DNA from: a virus
DNA: 41,212 nucleotides
Virus record (IMG/VR): IMGVR_UViG_3300036834_000341
Location: 1 to 41,212 of that record
Direction: 5' to 3' (one strand)
Part shown: positions 16,743 through 24,880 of the stretch, piece by piece
Layout: the number at the start of each line of letters is the position of its first letter
Position numbering within the stretch: the first letter of the stretch is position 1
Notes under the pieces: generated by a model
Told to the model about the DNA's origin: nothing
The model's database searches: none
What the model saw: only the letters and a program-made list of their open reading frames with translations
Translations under genes and position numbers: made by a program

Positions 16743-17036
16743 TTACAGATTGATAAAACGGTAAGGCTCAAGCAGGGCTTTAAACCCGGATGGCAGAGCC
16801 TGAGATTCTCTGTTTTCATACCAGAAGCCGACAGCAAGCATGATGGCCAACTTGATATCATCAGTAATCACGAGCCCATCGCTGTCATTTTCTGGCACAG
16901 CCTCTTCGTGCAGCGTGCGATTGATATAGTTTTCCGCTCGCGCCTTCGCAGCCCCTGCGTATGTTGTCAGCAAGCTGTCTTCTTCATCACCGTCAATCCG
17001 GCACTGAAGGCGTAATTCGTCAATGGTTGGCTTCAT
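16743..17036 (-). CDS. Head-tail connector, HK97 gp6-like
   Basis: A 97-aa, mainly helical protein (TIDELRLQCRIDGDEEDSLL, then AAKARAENYINRTLHE, KLAIMLAVGFWYENRES) matching the gp6/gp15-type connector family that forms a ring under the portal. I prefer the ATG at 17036 to the one at 17048 because GGAG lies six bases before it, whereas the longer form has only a G-run. Confidence 0.87.
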   Translation of the reverse strand: MKPTIDELRLQCRIDGDEEDSLLTTYAGAAKARAENYINRTLHEEAVPENDSDGLVITDDIKLAIMLAVGFWYENRESQALPSGFKALLEPYRFINL

Positions 17037-17059
17037 ATCCAGCTCCATGCCCGCCCCCC

Positions 17060-17120
17060 ATTGGCCGGATTGCGGGCATAAAAAAACCGCCTAAGCAGTA
17101 AATGATTTCAGTGGTACGGT
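17060..17120 (-). terminator. Possible weak terminator between capsid and connector
   Basis: On the - strand the intergenic region reads ACCG, about 30 bases, CGGT, then T7. The stem is short and the loop long, so this is only a possible attenuator. Read-through is needed for all tail genes. Confidence 0.35.
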
Positions 17121-18362
17121 TTAGCCACCAGCCGCGGGTTTTCCGACCAGTGCTTTAATAGCGGCTGTATCTTCGAGAATACAGTCGAAGCGGTGGAAGG
17201 CCAGGAAGCCCGTTTGGTCAAACTCAGCATAACGCTCGGTCAGACGCTTCAGCACCATGTAAGTCACGCGGCGTAGGATGAAGCGATCGAAGTCACCGCA
17301 GTAGATGAACTTATTACCGGCCCCCACATCAGCAATGGCCTGATCGACAACATACGGCACCTGCAGAACAGTGGCCGGTGCACCGCCGATGATGGACGGC
17401 AACCACAGAGGACGGCCTTGACCATCTTCCATTTCTTCCACCAGCTTCAGTGTTGCATCATTGAAAGCCCAGCGAAATTTTGGTCCGTTGCGATACGCGG
17501 GATCAATGCTGTGTTTCAGCGCGTTCATTTCCTTCCAGGTGAATTTATCTGCCGCTGCTGCATTAACCGTACCGGTAACAGACCCTTCCAGCCCTTTCGG
17601 CTGTAATGGTGAACCAGCCCCGGTTCCCTTCACCAGGTATTTGGCCTCACCGCGACCGATACGCTGAGCGATGCGGCTAGCCAGGTAGGCTTCCATATCG
17701 ATGCCGCTATCCTGCAGTAGCTCGTTTGATACACGGATGATCTTGGACGACAGTTTTTTGGCACCAAGGGTGCCACCACCAAATTCGGTATCTTCTTCGG
17801 ATGCTGCTTTGTTTTCCCCCAGCAGCTCCCCTTCTTCTGCCGTGCCGTCCGCCGTTGCCCAAGCAATGTCCTGCCCGTTGGAGGTATTGAGGATCTGCGC
17901 CACACCGGCAATGCCGCCATAAGCTTTCATGGCTTCAACCACTTTGTTGAGGAACTGCGTAGGTACGGTATAGCCGCCCTTTTCATCAGGCGCGGTCCCC
18001 TGAGCACGCAACTCACGCAATGCCTGGCGCTCTTCGGCACTCAGTTCACCCTGTCCGTGGCGCATCCAGCGATCAAACACTTGCGCACGCTTATCCTGGT
18101 CCTGACCTTCCGGACCTTTTTTCTTCAGTTCCTGGCGCTGTTCTTCGTTGTTTTCATCAACGAATGACTGATCCAGCGAGCGCAGGGATTCCTCACGCTC
18201 AATTGTTTCATCGATGGTTTGCAGCTCACCCTGAGCGTTTTTCCACTCGGTACGCTGTTCATCAGTCCAGGCTTTATCACCAATCTTGTCATGCAGAGCC
18301 CGCATGTCAGTGGCGATGGTGTTACGTTTTTGCTTCAGTTCGTGCAGTTTGGTAGCAGACAT
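17121..18362 (-). CDS. Major capsid protein, HK97 fold
   Basis: A 413-aa capsid protein (HK97 gp5 is 385 aa). Residues 1-100 are charged and helical, coiled-coil-like (KLHELKQKRNTIATDMRAL, RSLDQSFVDENNEEQRQEL), matching the scaffold-like delta domain that the protease removes. The shell domain starts near 115 (GGYTVPTQFLNKVVEAMKAY) with the usual SSKIIRVSNELLQDSGIDME, E-loop and GKPAAGG end regions. GGAAAGACT lies upstream of the ATG. It builds the icosahedral head with the protease and portal genes upstream in the same operon. Confidence 0.95.
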   Translation of the reverse strand: MSATKLHELKQKRNTIATDMRALHDKIGDKAWTDEQRTEWKNAQGELQTIDETIEREESLRSLDQSFVDENNEEQRQELKKKGPEGQDQDKRAQVFDRWMRHGQGELSAEERQALRELRAQGTAPDEKGGYTVPTQFLNKVVEAMKAYGGIAGVAQILNTSNGQDIAWATADGTAEEGELLGENKAASEEDTEFGGGTLGAKKLSSKIIRVSNELLQDSGIDMEAYLASRIAQRIGRGEAKYLVKGTGAGSPLQPKGLEGSVTGTVNAAAADKFTWKEMNALKHSIDPAYRNGPKFRWAFNDATLKLVEEMEDGQGRPLWLPSIIGGAPATVLQVPYVVDQAIADVGAGNKFIYCGDFDRFILRRVTYMVLKRLTERYAEFDQTGFLAFHRFDCILEDTAAIKALVGKPAAGG

Positions 18363-18371
18363 AGTCTTTCC

Positions 18372-18971
18372 TTACGCGTTAATTAAAGTCAGCAGACGCT
18401 CGCGCGCCATTCGTTGGTTTACGGCGTTGGCGATCGCGCCATTGTCGCGTGCCTCCTGCCAGGCTTTCATTGAGCGGACAGTAGAGTCAGCAGCCTGATA
18501 GGCTGGGTAGGTCACAGGGCTGACGTCATACAGCCGTGAAAATTTGTTGATTTCGCGAATAACCACCCCTTCTTCATCCTCGTACCAGTGATCGCCATCA
18601 CGGGCGACGCGGAACGCAAAAGAAGACTGATTGATGTCGCCGCGCTGCATGGGTGCCAGCACCAGGTCGCGAATCGTTTGTGTGTCCGGCGCCTGAATGT
18701 CGTATTGCAAGCCCCGCTCATCGACAGAAACTTTGAGTGTTCCCGCCGTGCTTCGGCCCAGAATGAAGTTAGGGTCATGGTTAAATAGCCCTCGAACATC
18801 ATCATTCAGTACATCATCGAAGGCGCCAGGCTTAATGATTTCGCGAAAGCCCCAGAGCGGTTCAGATCGGATGTTGAATACAGAGCCATAACCGACAATG
18901 CGCGTCGGCTGGTTTTCCTGCTGTTCGGCGCGCACCTCACCGCTGTAACAGCGCATTTCTCTGTCACTCAT
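18372..18971 (-). CDS. Prohead maturation protease, HK97 family
   Basis: A 199-aa serine protease of the HK97 prohead family (S78-like, herpesvirus-assemblin fold). Typical motifs: GYGSVFN, PGAFDDVL, GLFNHDPNFILGRS with catalytic His, and QSSFAF with catalytic Ser. It digests the capsid delta domain in the prohead. The ATG overlaps the portal gene by 8 bases, with GAGGAAATA nine bases upstream. Confidence 0.93.
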   Translation of the reverse strand: MSDREMRCYSGEVRAEQQENQPTRIVGYGSVFNIRSEPLWGFREIIKPGAFDDVLNDDVRGLFNHDPNFILGRSTAGTLKVSVDERGLQYDIQAPDTQTIRDLVLAPMQRGDINQSSFAFRVARDGDHWYEDEEGVVIREINKFSRLYDVSPVTYPAYQAADSTVRSMKAWQEARDNGAIANAVNQRMARERLLTLINA

Positions 18972-20190
18972 CGGTTATTTCCTCTTTGGTTTTATCGTCG
19001 AGTTTGAATTTCGTCGGGTTAGCCGCATTGACGCTGACCAGCATTTCATCAAGGCCATCAACCGGGTTCATGTCTTCAAAGGTTCGCGCCTCATTTCGGC
19101 TCATCCAACCATCGGTAATGGCAAAGTGATAGAACTGAGCACGTTCTTGTGGGGTGCCTCGCATCAAACCAGCCAGGTTAAACCGCACGTAATAACCAGC
19201 GGCTCGCTCCGCCCGGGTAAATAGTCGGCGATTAAGCTCCTGCTCCCAGTTGGCAACCCAGGGCATGATGGTGTAGCGCACAAACTGAATAGCCTGTGAC
19301 GTAATGTTGCTGAAGGTGGCTTTTTCCAGGTCGTTGATCATGTGCGCCGGAACGTTATAAATCCCGGCAATCATCGAGCGATTCAGCTTCATCATGTCGA
19401 TAAGCTGAGCATCGACCGGCGACACGGTAAGCGCCTGGTAGTCTAGGTCGGCTGGAAGCAACAGGGTTTTGTTCTCCTGGCTGCGCAGCGCTTGTGCCGC
19501 TTTTTGCCAGACTTTCTTCAAACGGTCCCACCCTTCAGTCTTCAAATCGCCTTTAACTGACACGATGCCAGCAGGACGAGCATTGCCACTGAAGAACGAG
19601 CTGGTGTACTTTTGTCCACTCATTCCCATACCAATGGTTTCTGCATGCTGCATGATTGGGCTGAGGCCCATTTTCTGATTATTTCCCAGCGCACGAATGT
19701 GGATCATGTCGTCGGGGCTGATCGCAAAACTGCCTTCCTCGTTATAAACACCGTAGGTATATCGTCCGCCGGTATTCAGCAACGTCGTTTCCCACGGCAT
19801 GCAGGCATCAAGCTTTGTGACTTCTCCCCGGCGAGAGCGTTGGACGCGGGTATAGCCGTTACCCCAGCCCAAAACATGGCGTTGCTTGAGCTCGCGCCAT
19901 TTGTAGCTGGTCTGCCAGTCGTTCGGCTCATCGTGAACCAAATAAAAAACAGGGTGATCACGCGCAGCCGTTACCGCGTTGCCGTTCTTGCGCATGACGT
20001 GAAGCGGCATTTGTGCAACGTTTGAAGCCAACACATAGATACAGGAATAAACCGCCGCCAATTTCATTGCGGTTTCAGGGCTGACGTAAACATCAGAGTT
20101 GAAAATGCCGTCTGTCTCTGCCATTTCAGCAGTGATCGGGTTTGCCGGGTTTTCCAGCGGTTCATTACGGAATAGCGCGTCAAGTATCAC
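18964..20190 (-). CDS. Portal protein, HK97 family
   Basis: A 408-aa phage portal protein. Family features include AVYSCIYVLASNVAQMPLHV, HRR-like basic patches, LGNNQKMGLSPIMQHAET, LLPADLDYQALTVSPVDAQL and NVPAHMINDLEKATFSNI. The start is a GTG (20190) that overlaps the preceding stop codon (GTGA). It forms the dodecameric ring for DNA packaging and tail attachment, working with TerL upstream and the protease downstream. Confidence 0.95.
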   Translation of the reverse strand: MILDALFRNEPLENPANPITAEMAETDGIFNSDVYVSPETAMKLAAVYSCIYVLASNVAQMPLHVMRKNGNAVTAARDHPVFYLVHDEPNDWQTSYKWRELKQRHVLGWGNGYTRVQRSRRGEVTKLDACMPWETTLLNTGGRYTYGVYNEEGSFAISPDDMIHIRALGNNQKMGLSPIMQHAETIGMGMSGQKYTSSFFSGNARPAGIVSVKGDLKTEGWDRLKKVWQKAAQALRSQENKTLLLPADLDYQALTVSPVDAQLIDMMKLNRSMIAGIYNVPAHMINDLEKATFSNITSQAIQFVRYTIMPWVANWEQELNRRLFTRAERAAGYYVRFNLAGLMRGTPQERAQFYHFAITDGWMSRNEARTFEDMNPVDGLDEMLVSVNAANPTKFKLDDKTKEEITDE

Positions 20191-20342
20191 GTTTTTCCCC
20201 TTCTGGCAGCGATGAGGGCAAATAACAGCAGGGCAGCACCGGCAGACTGCAAAGCGGTTGCCGTGCCGAACTGTAGGTAAATGCCGCCCACCAGCAGGCC
20301 GAGGCCTGCCAGCCCGATAACATCGATAATTAGTGTTTTCAT
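20187..20342 (-). CDS. Small two-pass membrane protein between TerL and portal
   Basis: A 51-aa gene, well supported by layout: its ATG overlaps the TerL stop (ATGA) and its stop overlaps the portal start (GTGA). Sequence: MKTLIIDVIGLAGLGLLVGG, short polar turn (QFGTATALQSA), second hydrophobic stretch (GAALLLFALIAA), basic tail RRGKT. Two transmembrane helices are predicted. HK97-like phages often keep a tiny membrane-type protein here (DUF1056-like); its function is unknown to me. Confidence 0.8.
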   Translation of the reverse strand: MKTLIIDVIGLAGLGLLVGGIYLQFGTATALQSAGAALLLFALIAARRGKT

Positions 20343-22090
20343 AGGATTAACAGGTCTTCATCTGGGTCGATAGTAGACAGGAAATCAACCTCACCGCCTC
20401 CGTTAACAAGTAGTCGGCTCATGGCAATAAACATTGCGACTGGGCCGTCTATCTTGTTTTCTGGGGTGGATTTATTGGGGAAGATATTTTCATTTTTATC
20501 CGGTTTGACAGTGATGTTTGACATCATCCATGTCATAACCGGGTTGCCGTCATGGTGCAGGCGGCCTGCGTACACTTTCGCTTCGGATTCCTTCATGGCC
20601 TCAGAGAGGTTTTTCACTGTCTGAGCCACCTCTACGACCGGAGCACCTTCAGCAGCCACCGACAGGCCGAATTGTGTTGCGCTCCACGGGTCATATGCCA
20701 GTTCATTCATCGAGTCACCACCAGCCCAGGCCAAGGTTTCCTCTTTGATTAACGCATGGTCAACAACATCCCCGTCGGTGAATTCCAGATAACCCGCCTC
20801 ATTCCACTTTTTATACAACTCAGCCTGCTGCCTAGAACAAGCCTCCAGGCGACCTTCCGGTATCCAGAAACGCGATTTGGTATAAATATCGCCGTTCGGC
20901 GCAAGCCAGACCTTAACTGCGGCAGAAATGTCTATTTTGTTTGCCAGGTCAACACCAAGCCACATTGGCCAGCTCGCGGAATCTGAGCTCTCCCATGAGT
21001 CACGGCACTTTTCCCAGCGAGCCATGTCCATCCATGCCTGCTCACCCTGCACCCAGATGTTGAGATGCTTGGTGAAAAAGTTAACGCGCGCGGATACCTG
21101 CTCCTTCGCCTTTTTAGCCAGGCGGCGCATGTCATCCCAGCGCTTGCAGACGCCAAGACCGGGGTTCGCTTTTGGCCAGTTGGCCTCATCAAAGGGATCG
21201 TCATCCTTATCGAGGGTGTAAATAAGGGCGAAATAGCTGTCATCCTTGATGGATAGCGGGTCTGGGTTATCGAAATTCTGCAACACCTTAATCGCGTAAT
21301 CCCGCTGCTCGTAACAAATGCCCTCTTTGTTAAAGCCTGCTGTAGTGATAGCGAAAATCAGTGACTGCAGTCGGGCACCGGTCGCCGTTTCCAGCACATC
21401 CCAAACATCGCGGGTTTTATGAGCGTGCAGCTCATCAACGATCCCGCAGTGAATGTTCAGGCCGTCCAGATTGTTCGCCTCACTGGCCACCGGCTCAAAT
21501 TTAGAACCAGAGCGTTCCTGGTGAATGTTCAACTTGTTGCTGCCAAACAGTCGCCCTAGCGTTTTCGCAGCCAGCTTGATCATCCGCTTGGCATCATCAA
21601 ATACGATGCGGGCCTGATCGCGGGTTGTCGCAGCGGAGTAGACCTCCGCCCCGCCCTCACCGTCAGCACCAGTCATATAGAGACCAATGCCAGAGGATAG
21701 GGTTGACTTAGCGTTCTTACGCGCCACCTCGTCATAGGCAGTGCGGTACCGTCGCACGTAGACCGGATCACCGTCATCGTCCAAAACGGTCTCAAACGTC
21801 AATTCGTCTATCAGGGGAATAACAAACCCGAAGAGGTTTATCAGAATAAAAACATGCCAATCCATCAACTCGATCGGCTTACCAGTCAAGTGTCCCTTCA
21901 CATGCGGAACAAAGTTATAAAAATCGAGTATGTGCTGAGCGCGGCCTTCATCAAAATAGACACCGCGCTCAGGGCCGTGCTCTATATCATGAAGAAACCG
22001 CCGACACGCTAGGCGTACCAGTTCGCCAGCAACAATTTCGCCAGATACCACGCGCTCGGCGTAGCGGGTTCCATCTGCAACGGTTGCCAT
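20339..22090 (-). CDS. Terminase large subunit
   Basis: A 583-aa terminase of the HK97/phiC31-type family. Walker A-like ATPase motif near 140 (RTAYDEVARKNAKST), Walker B-like GIVDELHAH, and the C-terminal nuclease domain with conserved acidic residues (WLGVDLANKIDISAAVKVWL, DPWSATQFGL). It packages concatemeric DNA into the prohead. It follows TerS by 3 bases. The order TerS-TerL-small membrane protein-portal-protease-capsid is HK97-like. Confidence 0.95.
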   Translation of the reverse strand: MATVADGTRYAERVVSGEIVAGELVRLACRRFLHDIEHGPERGVYFDEGRAQHILDFYNFVPHVKGHLTGKPIELMDWHVFILINLFGFVIPLIDELTFETVLDDDGDPVYVRRYRTAYDEVARKNAKSTLSSGIGLYMTGADGEGGAEVYSAATTRDQARIVFDDAKRMIKLAAKTLGRLFGSNKLNIHQERSGSKFEPVASEANNLDGLNIHCGIVDELHAHKTRDVWDVLETATGARLQSLIFAITTAGFNKEGICYEQRDYAIKVLQNFDNPDPLSIKDDSYFALIYTLDKDDDPFDEANWPKANPGLGVCKRWDDMRRLAKKAKEQVSARVNFFTKHLNIWVQGEQAWMDMARWEKCRDSWESSDSASWPMWLGVDLANKIDISAAVKVWLAPNGDIYTKSRFWIPEGRLEACSRQQAELYKKWNEAGYLEFTDGDVVDHALIKEETLAWAGGDSMNELAYDPWSATQFGLSVAAEGAPVVEVAQTVKNLSEAMKESEAKVYAGRLHHDGNPVMTWMMSNITVKPDKNENIFPNKSTPENKIDGPVAMFIAMSRLLVNGGGEVDFLSTIDPDEDLLIL

Positions 22091-22093
22091 TCA

Positions 22094-22591
22094 TCATTTG
22101 CGCTTTTTAAGGAATTCTTCCAGTGGGTCAACCTCAGCCGGGCCTTTGGCTCCGACCTTGGAGCGGCTTGAAGGGGTCATGCCAAACTCTGACAGCATGG
22201 CGCGAATTCGCTTCCAGGCATCTGCCTTCATCACGGCAGCAGGGTGAGGCTTAATCATTCTGATTTCTCGCTCTCCCCCTTCGTCAGCATCATCCTCGCT
22301 GTACACCGCGTAGGTATAACCCTCCCGATCGAGCGTGTCACAGTGATGCCGGTATTCAACATAGGCCTCAATCAACAATTCGAGTGCTTTCGCATCCAGC
22401 GTGGTCATCACGCCGACGGCATCAAGTTCCTCGCCAATTCGCTTAAACCAATACTTGCCCTGCTTATCAAAATGCTTCGGCGTTGGGGGTACCCCAGAAG
22501 GCGGTTTTGGTTCGTTTTTGTTGATCGCTCGTTTTGATGGGTTCCCCTTCACTAAAGTCAAGTGTGTCGGGGTTTTCGGTGGTCCAGGCAT
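22094..22591 (-). CDS. Terminase small subunit, P27 family
   Basis: A 165-aa protein with the P27-type signature: PPKTPTHLTLVKGNPSKRAI near the N-terminus, then FKRIGEELDAVGVMTTLDAK and KADAWKRIRAMLSEFGMTPSSR. It recognises the packaging site and hands it to TerL. AGGAG precedes the ATG. An HNH nuclease gene lies just upstream, a pairing reported for cos-type HK97-like phages where the HNH protein assists cos cleavage. Confidence 0.92.
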   Translation of the reverse strand: MPGPPKTPTHLTLVKGNPSKRAINKNEPKPPSGVPPTPKHFDKQGKYWFKRIGEELDAVGVMTTLDAKALELLIEAYVEYRHHCDTLDREGYTYAVYSEDDADEGGEREIRMIKPHPAAVMKADAWKRIRAMLSEFGMTPSSRSKVGAKGPAEVDPLEEFLKKRK

Positions 22592-22726
22592 AATCGAAAA
22601 CTCCTATTAATGACCGCGTGGGGGTACCCAAAAAAAGGTTTGCTAACCTGCGGCGGTGTGAAAAGGGGTAAGGCGGCGGTACTTTAGGTCGAGAGGGGTA
22701 GAGATTTGATCCCCCCCTCCCCTGGC
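22592..22726. other. Candidate packaging (cos) region
   Basis: A 135-base non-coding gap between the HNH/zinc-knuckle genes and terS, with G/C-rich patches (CCTGCGGCGGTG, GGGGGTACCC) and a purine-strand run GGGGAGGGGGGGATC (complement of 22710-22725). This is where HK97-like phages keep cos. No exact cleavage site can be deduced from the sequence alone. Confidence 0.35.
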
Positions 22727-22927
22727 TTAATCGAGATAGAAATCGTCGTTGACTTGCCGACGTCGTGCGCTGCTGGCGTTGTGCGGGCAAGCGCTGGAGG
22801 TATGCCCAGAGCCGCCACAGTAACCACAGCTAAGGTTTGTGCGCCTGGCTGAGCCGCTGTAGGTATGCGGGCAGTTCGCGCGCGTGTGCAGTAGTGAGCC
22901 GCAGAATGTGCAGCGTTGGTAGCTCAT
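22727..22927 (-). CDS. Double zinc-knuckle (CCHC) small protein
   Basis: A 66-aa protein with two perfect CX2CX4HX4C zinc knuckles: CTFCGSLLHTRANC and CGYCGGSGHTSSAC, separated by a basic linker and followed by a basic/acidic tail (ARRRQVNDDFYLD). Such knuckles usually bind single-stranded nucleic acid. Its ATG overlaps the HNH stop (ATGA), and GGAGAG lies upstream, so it is coupled to the HNH nuclease. A packaging or nuclease-accessory role is inferred from its place between HNH and terS; no published function is known to me. Confidence 0.75.
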   Translation of the reverse strand: MSYQRCTFCGSLLHTRANCPHTYSGSARRTNLSCGYCGGSGHTSSACPHNASSARRRQVNDDFYLD

Positions 22928-23274
22928 CGCAGTCTCTCCGTGGCGGTCTTCTTGCGGTGGCATGGCCAGCACAGGCTTTCAAGGTTCGTATCGTCATCGG
23001 TGCCGCCATGCGCCTTGGCCTTAATGTGGTCTACGGTAGTAGCAGCTACGGCGCGCCCATTGCCCAAACATTCCTGGCACAGGTGATTGTCACGCTTCAA
23101 GATACGCTTACGCCTGGTTGTCCAGTCGCTGCCGTATCCTCTCTGGTGTCTGCTCTTGCCTTGCTGGTGATTCTCCCAGCCAGTGTTCTGATGTTCTTCG
23201 CAGTAGCCAGATCGGTCGGTTGTCGTCTTGCGGCATCCGTGCTTGCGGCATGCACGCGGTATTCTTGCTGGCAT
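22924..23274 (-). CDS. HNH endonuclease upstream of terminase
   Basis: A 116-aa HNH nuclease. Basic N-terminus with two Cys/His pairs (CRKHGCRKT, CEEHQNTGW), then the HNH core: CQECLGNGRAVAATTVDHIK (His-Asn block start) and DDTNLESLCWPCHRKKT with the terminal metal ligands. HNH proteins next to terS/terL in HK97-like phages are known to work with terminase in specific cos cleavage. GGGAGGTAA precedes the ATG. Confidence 0.9.
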   Translation of the reverse strand: MPARIPRACRKHGCRKTTTDRSGYCEEHQNTGWENHQQGKSRHQRGYGSDWTTRRKRILKRDNHLCQECLGNGRAVAATTVDHIKAKAHGGTDDDTNLESLCWPCHRKKTATERLR

Positions 23275-23320
23275 AAGTTACCTCCCGAGCATAGCCCTAT
23301 GGATTTTGCCACCTGCTATG

Positions 23321-23533
23321 CTAATCAGAACTACACGAGCCTGAATCGTTGCCGCCACTGTCCGAACTGTCGGTGCTGTAATCATTACTGTAATCAGCAC
23401 CAACGAATACCGGGCTTAGTGGGTTGAGGGGGTTCAGTAGGTCGCTACCCGTACCGCCTGCGTTTTGTTGTTCAGTCAAACGGCGAGCCTCTTCCTGACG
23501 GCGGCGGCGTTGCTCATAGAAATGTCTACTCAT
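23321..23533 (-). CDS. Small hypothetical protein after the lysis genes
   Basis: A 70-aa protein: basic helical N-terminus (SRHFYEQRRRRQEEARRLTE), then a proline/leucine patch (LLNPLNPLSPVF) and a Ser/Asp-rich disordered tail (STDSSDSGGNDSGSCSSD). The ATG overlaps the Rz stop by four bases (ATGA), with AAAGGA before it. Similar low-complexity genes often follow lysis genes in related phages, but the function is unknown. Confidence 0.62.
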   Translation of the reverse strand: MSRHFYEQRRRRQEEARRLTEQQNAGGTGSDLLNPLNPLSPVFVGADYSNDYSTDSSDSGGNDSGSCSSD

Positions 23534-24069
23534 GGTTTCTTCCTTTCATCATCAAGCTGACGAATAGCCAGCAGTTGGTTGTTCGCCTTATCGATGGCAG
23601 CAAGCAATGGGTCAATCCACAATACTGCCTGGCAGTATGTCAGCGTGCCGGAGGCAGTGGTGCCAGCACTGGCTGCGTTAGCGTTAGCGGTATTGCCTGA
23701 CATTGCGCCGGAACGTAGACGGTTCGTGTAGTCGAGCAACCCACCAGCAATAGCGGCAGGCACAGCCAAATCGCACGTAGGCTGATTCTTGAGGATTGTC
23801 CTATATTCAATTTCTTTCCCCTGGGTCACCGCGTCGGTATTGATGCCGTACTGGCTCGCCGCGTTACTGATTGCGTTGGCGCGGTGAAACAGAAACGCCT
23901 GGGCGGCAATGGTAGCTGTCTGCAGGTTGTTATCGCTTTGAAGCTGTTCAACCTTCCCACTAGCCTCTACAGCATTTGCGTGGAAGTAAAATGCCAGCCT
24001 GCTAGCAACAATCAGAGCCACGACCAGCATCCCGAGCGCCATCGTCCGCAAGCTGAATAAGGTATTCAT
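23530..24069 (-). CDS. Rz: i-spanin, Rz-like
   Basis: A 179-aa inner-membrane spanin: N-terminal signal anchor (MALGMLVVALIVASRLAFYF), then a long periplasmic helical region (KVEQLQSDNNLQTATIAAQA, then an EIEYRTIL segment). The sequence PTCDLAVPAAIAGGLLDYTN is typical of P2 LysB/Rz-type proteins. Its ATG overlaps the endolysin stop (ATGA). An o-spanin is nested in the +1 frame, so both proteins of the spanin complex are made from the same DNA. Together they fuse inner and outer membranes in the last step of lysis. Confidence 0.85.
   Translation of the reverse strand: MNTLFSLRTMALGMLVVALIVASRLAFYFHANAVEASGKVEQLQSDNNLQTATIAAQAFLFHRANAISNAASQYGINTDAVTQGKEIEYRTILKNQPTCDLAVPAAIAGGLLDYTNRLRSGAMSGNTANANAASAGTTASGTLTYCQAVLWIDPLLAAIDKANNQLLAIRQLDDERKKP
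23640..23810 (-). CDS. Rz1: o-spanin Rz1, nested in Rz (+1 frame)
   Basis: A 56-aa lipoprotein entirely inside Rz in another frame. It starts at a TTG (23810) with AGGGG seven bases before it; no ATG lies in this frame after the last upstream stop. Residues 11-24 are the signal stretch LRAIWLCLPLLLVG and Cys25 is the lipidated residue (lipobox LVGC). The mature 32-aa part is proline-rich (VPAQCQAIPLTL, PVLAPLPPAR), as in lambda Rz1. Rz1 sits in the outer membrane and binds the Rz C-terminus. The non-ATG start may keep the ratio low. Confidence 0.83.
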   Translation of the reverse strand: MNIGQSSRISLRAIWLCLPLLLVGCSTTRTVYVPAQCQAIPLTLTQPVLAPLPPAR

Positions 24070-24500
24070 GATAAAAACGTCTCGCGCTCCGCTGCACGGC
24101 GTCTTACCAGCCCAGGCATTACCTTGCCTTTGCCGAATTTCCACCGAGGGAACTGATCAGCTGCCCCCAGCACATCACCGGAATTGAATTTTTTCACCAG
24201 GGTTGAACCTGCAAACTCAGGGCCACCAATGTTGAACGCCAGCGATACCATCGCGTCGAACTGGTTCTGCGTCATTGGGCGTTTAATAGCGCTGTTTACC
24301 GTCAGCTCAAACACAGCCAGATCATCAGAGAGAAATTGCTCTGCCTGCTCTTGTGTGATTCTGTCGCCGGGCTTAACACCCTTGGTATGCCCCCACCCTA
24401 TCGTCCAAGGCTTCCCGCCTGTGGCTGGGTCTGGATAAGCCACCAGCTCAAGGGACTCGAACCCCTTTATGAAGTTACGTCCCTTGTTACTTGTTCGCAT
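24066..24500 (-). CDS. Endolysin, phage lysozyme (GH24)
   Basis: A 144-aa lysozyme with the T4/P22-type triad pattern: E15 in KGFES, D24 in YPDP and T33 in WTIGWGHT. The conserved NQFDAMVSLAFNIGG and FRRW-like C-terminal patch (FPRWKFGKGKVMPGL) follow. There is no N-terminal SAR or signal segment, so it needs the holin to reach the cell wall. The start at 24500 has GGAGG eight bases upstream. It overlaps holin by 14 bases and Rz by 4 bases, in the order holin-endolysin-Rz/Rz1. Confidence 0.93.
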   Translation of the reverse strand: MRTSNKGRNFIKGFESLELVAYPDPATGGKPWTIGWGHTKGVKPGDRITQEQAEQFLSDDLAVFELTVNSAIKRPMTQNQFDAMVSLAFNIGGPEFAGSTLVKKFNSGDVLGAADQFPRWKFGKGKVMPGLVRRRAAERETFLS

Positions 24501-24834
24501 CCTGATTACCTCCACCAAAGCGATTGCCGACGTACCCGGAAAGGAACGCGCTAAGTTTTTTCACGCCTACAAAACCAATGAAGCCACCGATGCCAACTGT
24601 TAAGGCTTTCGGGACGTCGAAGTAGTCCAGGGCTGAATAAGTCGTCAGGGCTAACGCGCCACACATCAGCCCTTCGAAAATGGTTTCTTTCCAACCGCTG
24701 CCGGAGTAGGCCATTCGCAAAACCGCCATGACAACAGCCATAATCACGCCGCCGATCGGCACATCACCGCGCCACCAGCTCGCAAACATTTCACTGAATT
24801 CCGTCCAGCCATGCGGATTGTTTGGCATTCTCAT
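24487..24834 (-). CDS. S: Lambda S-type holin with dual start
   Basis: A 115-aa lambda S-like holin (lambda S is 107/105 aa). The N-terminus reads M-R-M-P, and both ATGs (24834 and 24828) are possible starts, copying the lambda Met-Lys-Met layout where the longer form is an antiholin that carries an extra positive charge. The three hydrophobic segments (IGGVIMAVVMAVLRMAYSG, LMCGALALTTYSALDYF, ALTVGIGGFIGFVGVKKL) match class I holins. Just upstream, CCCC-GACA-GGGG followed by GAGG forms a small hairpin touching the ribosome site, analogous to the lambda sdi structure. The start ratio would time lysis. Confidence 0.87.
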   Translation of the reverse strand: MRMPNNPHGWTEFSEMFASWWRGDVPIGGVIMAVVMAVLRMAYSGSGWKETIFEGLMCGALALTTYSALDYFDVPKALTVGIGGFIGFVGVKKLSAFLSGYVGNRFGGGNQDANK

Positions 24835-24840
24835 AACCTC

Positions 24841-24852
24841 CCCCTGTCGGGG
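24841..24852 (-). promoter_or_regulatory. Small hairpin next to holin ribosome site
   Basis: On the mRNA strand CCCC-GACA-GGGG directly precedes the GAGG ribosome site of the holin. It could bias initiation between the two ATGs. The stem is only 4 bp. Confidence 0.4.
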
Positions 24853-24880
24853 CTGTGCCCGATCGTCGGGTGGTGGAAAC

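Noticed and set aside
22710-22725. Exact cos cut site
   Set aside because: The gap is rich in G/C runs but no overhang sequence can be deduced without virion end data.
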